Of a stretch of DNA of 14,069 nt, positions 1-6,284 are shown in pieces. The translations under genes were made by a program, and so were the position numbers. This DNA comes from an uncultured Enterocloster sp. (GTDB taxonomy: Bacteria; Bacillota; Clostridia; Lachnospirales; Lachnospiraceae), in the NCBI GenBank assembly GCA_944382045.1, contig CALWMT010000032.1:1-14069 (forward strand), given 5' to 3'. How positions within the stretch are numbered: position 1 is the stretch's first letter; the number at the start of each line of letters is the position of its first letter. Under the pieces are notes generated by a model, which saw only the letters and a list, made by a program, of their open reading frames with translations, was not told the DNA's origin and ran no database searches.

Positions 1-520
1 GCTGGTACTCCTCTCCCTCGATGTCGGGAATGTCCTTGACGACCTGCTTTCCCTCCTTCTTTGTCTTCTCATTGATCATGGCTCCGTCATACCGCGGATC
101 CATAAAGGTTCCAAGTCCAACCTTGGTCAAAAGGCCCGGCATGCCTCTTCCGACCTCGCGCCAAATCTGGCCGACAGCGCCCAGAGGAATATTGTAGGCC
201 AGAATCTTATTGTCAACAATCTGCTTTGTCACCTTGAAGGAGCAGCCCACATGGCCGTGGATGCTGCAGCCCAGAAGGCCGTCATGCGCCAGGGCACATT
301 CGCCCCGGCAGGTCTTTCCATCCGGTGACATGCGTCCGAAATCTCCCTGGCCGGCTCCGTGAATATGGGTGATATTCGCCGGATGTCCTGTCTCCAGGAA
401 CCGCTTCTCAATGGCCAGTCCGATCTCCTCCGGCCAGCCCGTCATGCCCTGAACCGCAGAGCCGATCACCGCGCCGTCCTGAATCAGGTCCGCTGCTTCC
501 TTTACAGATATAATCTTCAT
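1..520 (-). CDS. Family I CoA-transferase (acetate/propionate or 3-oxoacid type), N-terminal part
   Basis: This gene is cut by the left edge; 173 codons are present from an ATG at 518-520. The protein opens MKIISVKEAADLIQDGAVIG, as the alpha domain of family I CoA-transferases does, and continues with GAGQGDFGRM, IPLGAVGQIWREVGRGMPGL and VGLGTFMDPR, which are hallmarks of the fused alpha-beta enzymes of the propionate CoA-transferase/YdiF group. Such enzymes move CoA from one acyl-CoA to another free acid through a glutamyl-CoA intermediate; the catalytic glutamate lies in the missing part. A purine-rich site precedes the start and the stop of the acyl-CoA ligase is 23 bases upstream, so it is probably the last known gene of the same operon. 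The domain family is clear; the acid it uses is not. Confidence 0.88.
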   Translation of the reverse strand, partial: MKIISVKEAADLIQDGAVIGSAVQGMTGWPEEIGLAIEKRFLETGHPANITHIHGAGQGDFGRMSPDGKTCRGECALAHDGLLGCSIHGHVGCSFKVTKQIVDNKILAYNIPLGAVGQIWREVGRGMPGLLTKVGLGTFMDPRYDGAMINEKTKKEGKQVVKDIPDIEGEEYQ

Positions 521-543
521 AGTGTCCCTGCCTTTCTTTTTTA

Positions 544-2439
544 TTATACTTTAGACCCCGGCATTTTGCAAAGACCGGCAGCCTGTTTTTTTAATTCCTT
601 TTTATCAACCTTTCCCGATGCTGTCTCTGGGAACGTCTCAAGCTGAACAATAAATTCTGGTATTTTGATGGTTGCAATTTTTCCGCGGCACCAGCCCACA
701 AGCTCCGCTGGGCATATATGCTCCCCCTGCGCGGCCTTGACAAAGGCAAATACCTTCTCCCCGTACTGGGGATCCGGGACGCCCACCACCGCCGCGTCCT
801 CCACCTGCGGATTCTGCCGGAGAAATTCCTCCACCTCTCCAGGGCTTATATTCTCTCCGCCTCGGATGATCAGGTCCTTGCATCTTCCGGTGAGAAACAG
901 CCTGCCCTCCGGGGATAGGTATCCCATATCGCCTGTATGGAGCCAGCCGTCCGTGTCCAGCGCCCGCCTCGTCTCCTCCGGATTCTTGTAGTAGCCCTGC
1001 ATGACGCCGAAGCTCCTTATGCAGATCTCCCCCTTTTCCCCGGAAGGAAGGAGCCGTCCTGTGAACACATCCCGTATCTGGGCCTCCACGCCCGGCCACA
1101 GCTCCCCGGCTGCCAGATCCTCCGGCCGTGTATCCGGGCGGATGGTGACGCTGGTGATGCCCGGTCCTGCCTCCGTCATCCCGTACATGGTCAGGACCTC
1201 CCTTACGCCGAAGACCTCTGCCAGCCCGGCAAACACCTTTTCCGGGCATGGAGCCCCCGCCGTAATGCACAGTCTGAGCGGAAGCCTTCCCCTCCACTGC
1301 TCTCCCTGGGCCAGCTCCAGAAGCCGCAGATACACCGTGGGCACGCTGCTGAATACCGTGCACTGCTCCTGCTCCAAGAGGGAGAGCAGCGACTCGCACC
1401 TGGCAAAGCCGTGAAATACCAGCGTGCTTCCCACCGTCATGGACGCCAGGGCGGATCCAATACAGCCCAGTGCGTGGAACATGGGAGACGTCATGTAGAA
1501 CCGATCCTCCGGCGTCAAATGCATCTTTTCCACATGGCTCCAAGCGCTCTCTATGAGCTGGGCATGTGTCAGCAGAACTCCCTTGGGCTTTCCGCTGGAC
1601 CCAGAGGTGTGAATAATGGTTACCGTGTCAAGGGGGCTGATCTCCTCCTTCCGCTGCCTTAAAATCTCCCGGTCTCCCTGAAGTCCCTCCTCCAGCAGAT
1701 CCTCGAACTGGAGCGCGCAGGTCCTGGGCTTCTCCCGGTCTGTCACAATCACATGCTTAAGCTCCGGCAGAAGGCTGCAGCAGATCTCCTCCGGTCCCTG
1801 CTCCATCAGCTCCGGACACATGCCGAAGAGCAGTTCCATGTGCTCTCTGGACTTTATGCCCTGCCGGATCAGCACGGCCTTCGCGTCCGTATCCCGCAGA
1901 AGGGTGATCAGCATTTCTCCCTTTTCGTGGATATTCAAATTTACAATGACTGCCCCTATTTTCTCAATGGCTGCCTTCGTCACAAGATTCTGCCAGCAGT
2001 TATCCATAATAACCGCCGCCTTATCTCCCTTTTTCAGGCCCAGCCGGATCAGGGAGACAGCCAGGGCATCGCTCAATTCCTTTAACTCCCTGTAGGTAAG
2101 CCGCCGCCTCTGTCCGCAGTCCACAATCCCCTCCTTGTCAGGGATCCGGGCGGCCTGCAGGTCCGTAAGCTCCCCAAGGGTCATGTGTATATAACGCAGG
2201 ATGGAGAGGGATATTCTCTCCCCCTCCCACAGCGCCTCTCTCGCCTCGCTCCCGGATACCCGGGGCATTTCCCGGATCTGGGAGGAGAGAAAGGCGCTTA
2301 GACCCCGGCCTGGCGCTTCCCCCTCTTCTGTGGCCAGAAGAGCGCCCTTGGCATCAAATAAATAGGTGCCCTTAAGCGTCCCTTCTCCGGCCCGTACGGA
2401 AATCCGCACCCGCCTTCTGGCGTCTATCTCTCTTTTCAT
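544..2439 (-). CDS. AMP-forming acyl-CoA ligase with an N-terminal extension
   Basis: This 631-residue member of the ANL superfamily should activate a carboxylic acid with ATP to an acyl-AMP and then to a CoA thioester in the cytoplasm. The phosphate loop HTSGSSGKPKG is at residues 277-287, YGMTE at 419-423, TGD at 502-504, the hinge region GRCKDLIIRGGENISPGE at 518-535 and the catalytic lysine in PETASGK at 610. The usual adenylate-forming fold begins near residue 86 (MTLGEL), so about 85 residues at the front are extra. The start ATG (2437-2439) follows GGGAGG placed directly after the stop of the carrier gene, with 9 bases between the two genes, so the genes are co-transcribed and perhaps translationally coupled. 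The substrate may be an aryl or medium-chain acid; this is inference from the neighbouring molybdenum hydroxylase. Confidence 0.93.
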   Translation of the reverse strand: MKREIDARRRVRISVRAGEGTLKGTYLFDAKGALLATEEGEAPGRGLSAFLSSQIREMPRVSGSEAREALWEGERISLSILRYIHMTLGELTDLQAARIPDKEGIVDCGQRRRLTYRELKELSDALAVSLIRLGLKKGDKAAVIMDNCWQNLVTKAAIEKIGAVIVNLNIHEKGEMLITLLRDTDAKAVLIRQGIKSREHMELLFGMCPELMEQGPEEICCSLLPELKHVIVTDREKPRTCALQFEDLLEEGLQGDREILRQRKEEISPLDTVTIIHTSGSSGKPKGVLLTHAQLIESAWSHVEKMHLTPEDRFYMTSPMFHALGCIGSALASMTVGSTLVFHGFARCESLLSLLEQEQCTVFSSVPTVYLRLLELAQGEQWRGRLPLRLCITAGAPCPEKVFAGLAEVFGVREVLTMYGMTEAGPGITSVTIRPDTRPEDLAAGELWPGVEAQIRDVFTGRLLPSGEKGEICIRSFGVMQGYYKNPEETRRALDTDGWLHTGDMGYLSPEGRLFLTGRCKDLIIRGGENISPGEVEEFLRQNPQVEDAAVVGVPDPQYGEKVFAFVKAAQGEHICPAELVGWCRGKIATIKIPEFIVQLETFPETASGKVDKKELKKQAAGLCKMPGSKV

Positions 2440-2448
2440 GAAACCTCC

Positions 2449-3690
2449 CTAGGCCTTTTCCGACTTATTGACAGCCTTGAGGACAAATAGAAGGACAATC
2501 GCCGCTGCCCCCATGATTCCCACTGCCATCAGAGGCATCTGATAGGAACCCGTGCTGTCAAACAGGTTGTTTGCCAGGATGGGCCCGATGTAGCCGCCCA
2601 GGGCAAAACCAATAAACATGATACCGTAGTTCACGCCGTTGTTCTTCATGCCGAAGGCGTCCGCTGTCAAGGCCGGATATACGCCCATGGTGCCGCCGTA
2701 GCACATGGCAATCAGTGTGGCGAAAATCACGAATGCCGCAAGGGATCCGCTCTCCGTAAGCATGGACAGAATCAGTCCGCTGGCCGTCACAATCGCCGCC
2801 ATAATAAACAGTGCGGGATAGCGTCCGATCTTGTCAGACACCCAGCCCCAGATGATACGTCCGCCGGTATTTCCAACCGCAATCACGCTGACAATCACAG
2901 CTGCGGTCGCCGCGTCTGCTCCGCCGATGGCCTGAGACATGGGAGATCCCTGGCTCACCACCATCAGCCCGCCGGTGGCAAAGATGATAAACACAATAAT
3001 CATCAGATAGAACCGGATATCTGCCAGCATCTGCTTCCAGTTCTTCTGCTCCTGGCTGCCGCCGCCCTTCTTCACAGGGGGTACATAGCCGTCAGGCAGC
3101 CATCCTTCCGGGGGCTCCTTGATGAACCATGCAGAAATAATGATAACCACTCCGTATCCGATACCCAGAATCCGGAATGTGGGCATAACGCCGTACTGGC
3201 TGATCAGAGCCTGCATGATGGGCGGGAAAATGATGCTGCCCGCGCCGTAGGCTGCTGTGGAAATGCCAGCGATGAGACCGCTCTTATCCGGGAAAAACTT
3301 TACCGTGTTTCCGATGGTGATGCCGTAAGCAAAGGCAATGCCGAAGCCTGCCAGCAGGCCATAGGTCACATACAGCATCGATAAGCTGTGGATAAAGCTG
3401 GTGGCAATAAGACCGGCAGAGAACAGGATACCGCCCAGCCACACTACATTTCTGGGGCCCTTTAGGGTTTTCTGCAGTCCGCTGCCCGCAATCATGGGAA
3501 TGGGAGCCACGCCGCTGCAGATCGTGAAGGCCAGCGCCAGCTGTGCCTGGCTCACCTCTGTGCCGAAAATCGAAGCTGATTCATTAAAAAGTCCCGTCTG
3601 ATATACGCTCCAGGCAAAGCCTGTACCGATGCAAACATTCGTAACTACACTGGCGACCAATACGGCCCACCGCTTTTTCATCCAATCCAT
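2449..3690 (-). CDS. MFS carrier of the oxalate/formate antiporter (OFA) family
   Basis: This 413-residue membrane protein has about 12 hydrophobic segments. Family marks are the first helix with GTGFAWSVYQTGLF (residues 22-35), the loop FFPDKSGLIAGISTAAYGAG (132-151), the mid-protein PPEGWLPDGYVPP (193-205) followed by a polar loop of about 20 residues, and the second motif-A copy WGWVSDKIGR (281-290). OFA carriers move small mono- or dicarboxylates, often by exchange. The start at 3690 (MDWMKKRW) is chosen because GAGAGAGG lies about 10 bases upstream; an in-frame ATG at 3714 and one at 3729 have no ribosome site and would add a polar, Cys-rich tail untypical of the family. The gene precedes the acyl-CoA ligase by 9 bases, which fits import of the acid that the ligase activates. 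The substrate is unknown. Confidence 0.92.
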   Translation of the reverse strand: MDWMKKRWAVLVASVVTNVCIGTGFAWSVYQTGLFNESASIFGTEVSQAQLALAFTICSGVAPIPMIAGSGLQKTLKGPRNVVWLGGILFSAGLIATSFIHSLSMLYVTYGLLAGFGIAFAYGITIGNTVKFFPDKSGLIAGISTAAYGAGSIIFPPIMQALISQYGVMPTFRILGIGYGVVIIISAWFIKEPPEGWLPDGYVPPVKKGGGSQEQKNWKQMLADIRFYLMIIVFIIFATGGLMVVSQGSPMSQAIGGADAATAAVIVSVIAVGNTGGRIIWGWVSDKIGRYPALFIMAAIVTASGLILSMLTESGSLAAFVIFATLIAMCYGGTMGVYPALTADAFGMKNNGVNYGIMFIGFALGGYIGPILANNLFDSTGSYQMPLMAVGIMGAAAIVLLFVLKAVNKSEKA

Positions 3691-3742
3691 AATACACCCG
3701 CCTCTCTCTTCCATGGTACATGTTTCCATGGCGCTTGTGTAA

Positions 3743-3766
3743 TTGTTAATTTTTTAACGTTAAAAA
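3743..3766. promoter_or_regulatory. Rex-like operator overlapping a 16-base perfect palindrome
   Basis: The plus strand reads TTGTTAA-TTTT-TTAACGT at 3743-3760, close to the clostridial Rex site TTGTTAA-N4-TTAACAA (last two bases differ). Overlapping it, TTTTTAACGTTAAAAA at 3751-3766 is a perfect 16-base palindrome. The site lies 53 bases upstream of the carrier start in the only long gap of the operon. No convincing -35/-10 pair was seen beside it, so an internal promoter here is inference. Rex senses the NADH/NAD+ ratio. Confidence 0.35.
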
Positions 3767-3829
3767 TATAGAGAGCCCCTGCGTCTAACCCTGCGGTGCC
3801 CCCATATTCAGGCCCTCTATCCAAGGTCA

Positions 3830-3852
3830 GGGGACGGCCTGACGGCCGCCCC
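3830..3852. other. GC-rich hairpin after the FAD-subunit gene
   Basis: GGGG-A-CGGCC and GGCCGCCCC can pair over 9 base pairs with one bulged A and a TGAC loop. It lies 56 bases beyond the stop of the FAD-subunit gene. A smaller stem (CCCGC/GCGGG, 3881-3897) precedes it. Neither is followed by a U tract on the minus strand, so these look more like a processing or attenuation structure than a strong terminator, and read-through into the carrier gene is plausible. Confidence 0.3.
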
Positions 3853-3907
3853 AATCCTGCATTCATTTTTATTGCGTGTCCCCGCTCTCAATGCGGGAAA
3901 CGCTCCA

Positions 3908-6268
3908 TCAGCAGAGTCCCAGCACCATATTCTTAACCAGTGCCTTAACCTCCTGAATCTTATAGGCATTGTGCTCCATGGCCTGTGCTCCCTCGGCAGC
4001 CAGCTCGGCAGCCTCATTAGCCACTTCTTCGCTGGGCTTCTTGCCAGCCAGGTAGGCGTCTACCTTCTCACGAGTCATGGGAACCGGAGCCACGCCGCCC
4101 AGAACCGTCTTGGCGGACTCGATGACGCCGTCCTTCATCTGTACAGAGTAGGCAAGGCTTACGATAGCAAAGTCAACGGCGTCGCGCACACGGAACTTGT
4201 CGTATACGGAAACCGCACCAGCCTGAGGCTTAAAGCGGATCGCGGTCACCAGCTCATCCTGGTCAAGCATATCCACTGCCTTCAGATGGGTGGTGAAGAA
4301 ATCCTTTGCCTTCACAACCTTCTTGGTGGTCACAATGTCAGCGTCCAGAAGGATCAGCACCGGAGAGATATCGGAAGCGTTCACGGAGTAGCAGCCGCAG
4401 TTCATGCAGCGCCCAGCCTCCTTCACAGCCTCCGGGGTCTCCAGGGTGGAGCTGTCCTCCTTGTCCAGGGCTCTCTGCTCGGGAGAGAGCTCCTTGTCGT
4501 GAACGGCTTTCTTCTCCTTTACGCCCTCAGTATCAAAGTGGATGAACTTCTCCTCCTCGTGCCTGGGAAGAACCGCGTCATACTTCTTATTGATGGCCTC
4601 CGCCGCGTTCCGTCCGGAGCGGATAGCCTGGATAACTGTTGCGGGTCCTGTGGTGGCGTCGCCGCCGGCGTAGATGCCTTCCTTGCTGGTGGCCTGGGTC
4701 TCCTTGTCAACCTGGATGAGTCCCCTGTTCAGAGCCAGATCCGTCTTCTCGCCCAGGAAGCTCAAATCTACCCTCTGGCCTGCGGCCATCAGGATGGCGT
4801 CCGCAGATACCACGGTCTTCTCGTTTGGATCATAGGTGGGGTTAAAGCGTCCTTCCGCGTCCCGCACGGATGTACAGCGCATAAGCTCCATGCCCGTTAC
4901 CTTGTCTCCTTCGTAGAGCGCCTTTGACACGCCGTAGGAGGGCATAATCACGATTCCCTCCTCGCGGGCTCTGGCGATCTCCTCCTTGCTGGCAGGCATC
5001 TCAGGCTCAGACTCCAGGCAGGCCATGGTAACGCTGCCTGCGCCCAGTCTCTTTGCGGTGATGGCTACGTCCATAGCCACGTTGCCGCCGCCCACAACCA
5101 GAACGTGCTTTCTCTCCTTCTTGTTCATCCACTGATTTACCTCAATCAGGAACTGAAGGCCGAACTCGGTGAACTCCTCGCCGTCGAAGCCCAGAACCGG
5201 GCGCTTCCATGCGCCGGTTGCGTAGAATACGTCGTCGTAGTCCTTCTCCAGCTGCCCGGTGGTCACATCCTCGCCCACATTGCAGTTTAAGCGGAACTTG
5301 ATGCCCATCTTCTCATAGGCAGCCACCACCTGCTCCACATAGGTCTGGGGCAGACGGTAGTTGGGGATGGCGTAGGTCAGCATGCCGCCGGCCTTCTCCA
5401 TCTTGTCGATCACGGTCACGTCGTGGCCTGCCTTCCTCAGATAATAGGCTGCGGAAAGACCTGCGGGGCCTGCGCCCACCAGGGCAACCTTATGGCCGGT
5501 CTCCTTCTCGGGAGCCTTATAAAATACGTCCGCATGCTCCAGAATGTAGTCGCCCACATAGCGCTCTACGCTGTGGATGTTCACGCCCTCATCATTGTTG
5601 CAGCGGTTGCACTGCTCCTGGCAGGTGTGGGCGCAGACGCGGGAGGTGATCATGGGAATGGGGTTGGCTTCCATAAGGATCTTCGCCGCGCCCTCCGGAT
5701 TGCCCTTTCTCAGCTGCTCCATGTAGCCGGGAATGTCGGTGTTTGCCGGACATTGGATGGTACAGGGGGTGAAATGGGTCTTCATGCCTCCGAAGATGGA
5801 GTGGTAGCGGTTGTCGCCCTGTACGGCGTAGCACTCCTTGCCGCCCTTTCTCATACAGTCTAAGCGGTCGCCCACGCCGTGGGGATAGCGGTAGAACCAG
5901 CAGCGCACATCCTGGCAGATGTTGCCGCCGATGGTGGCCATGTTGCGGATCAAGGGTGTTGCCACGGAGCGGGCGGACTGTGCCAGCGCCGGAGCCTTCT
6001 CATTTAACAGGGGGGATTTCTCAATGTCATGGAGCTTGGTTAAGGCGCCAATCTCAATGGTGTCTCCCTCTTCCTTTATGTACTCCCCGCCGGGAATGGT
6101 CTTTAAGTCCACCACGGTCTCGGGATATTCCTCTAATATCTGCTGCTTTAAAACGCCGATCAGATCAGAGCCGCCGGCAATGGCAACCTTTCTTCCCTTT
6201 TTGCTGTCTTTCAGCAGGGAAACGGCCTCCTCAAAGGAAGCGGCGCTTTCATGTTCAAAATTTCTCAC
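3908..6268 (-). CDS. Molybdenum hydroxylase FAD subunit with an inserted GltD-like NAD(P)H oxidoreductase
   Basis: This 786-residue protein is two known enzymes nested in one chain. Residues 1-116 are the first half of the FAD-binding domain of xanthine dehydrogenase-type FAD subunits (AGGSDLIG at 31-38, ATPLIRNMATIGGNICQD at 103-120). Residues 118-146 carry cysteines 118, 123, 138 and 146, resembling the extra [4Fe-4S] loop of 4-hydroxybenzoyl-CoA reductase. Residues about 161-623 are a full GltD/NfnB-like module: Fe-S cysteines 169, 173, 212, 216, 220 and 223, FAD motif VGAGPAG (264-270), NAD(P)H motif VVGGGNVAMD (391-400), second FAD motif GIYAGGDATTGPATVIQAI (531-549) and a closing RCMNCGC (620-626). 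The FAD domain then resumes at YSVNASDISPVLILLDADIV and ends with the usual C-terminal domain. Usual FAD subunits have about 270-300 residues. The start is GTG, 7 bases after GGGAGG, and the Mo-subunit stop is 16 bases upstream. The nesting is read directly; the electron path from NAD(P)H to molybdenum is inference. Confidence 0.93.
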   Translation of the reverse strand: MRNFEHESAASFEEAVSLLKDSKKGRKVAIAGGSDLIGVLKQQILEEYPETVVDLKTIPGGEYIKEEGDTIEIGALTKLHDIEKSPLLNEKAPALAQSARSVATPLIRNMATIGGNICQDVRCWFYRYPHGVGDRLDCMRKGGKECYAVQGDNRYHSIFGGMKTHFTPCTIQCPANTDIPGYMEQLRKGNPEGAAKILMEANPIPMITSRVCAHTCQEQCNRCNNDEGVNIHSVERYVGDYILEHADVFYKAPEKETGHKVALVGAGPAGLSAAYYLRKAGHDVTVIDKMEKAGGMLTYAIPNYRLPQTYVEQVVAAYEKMGIKFRLNCNVGEDVTTGQLEKDYDDVFYATGAWKRPVLGFDGEEFTEFGLQFLIEVNQWMNKKERKHVLVVGGGNVAMDVAITAKRLGAGSVTMACLESEPEMPASKEEIARAREEGIVIMPSYGVSKALYEGDKVTGMELMRCTSVRDAEGRFNPTYDPNEKTVVSADAILMAAGQRVDLSFLGEKTDLALNRGLIQVDKETQATSKEGIYAGGDATTGPATVIQAIRSGRNAAEAINKKYDAVLPRHEEEKFIHFDTEGVKEKKAVHDKELSPEQRALDKEDSSTLETPEAVKEAGRCMNCGCYSVNASDISPVLILLDADIVTTKKVVKAKDFFTTHLKAVDMLDQDELVTAIRFKPQAGAVSVYDKFRVRDAVDFAIVSLAYSVQMKDGVIESAKTVLGGVAPVPMTREKVDAYLAGKKPSEEVANEAAELAAEGAQAMEHNAYKIQEVKALVKNMVLGLC

Positions 6269-6284
6269 AATGAATCCTCCCCTC

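Noticed and set aside
937..1662. 241-codon plus-strand open frame and a 301-codon minus-strand frame (638-1543) in the ligase gene
   Set aside because: Both lie inside the acyl-CoA ligase, whose motifs are all in the other frame; they are shadows.
3678..3866. 62-codon open frame in the gap before the carrier gene
   Set aside because: No ribosome site and a composition unlike the neighbouring proteins; it overlaps the dyad region and the carrier start.
3872..4927. 351-codon plus-strand open frame
   Set aside because: It is antisense to the FAD/GltD gene, low in family-like motifs and without a ribosome site; it arises from the codon bias of the real gene.
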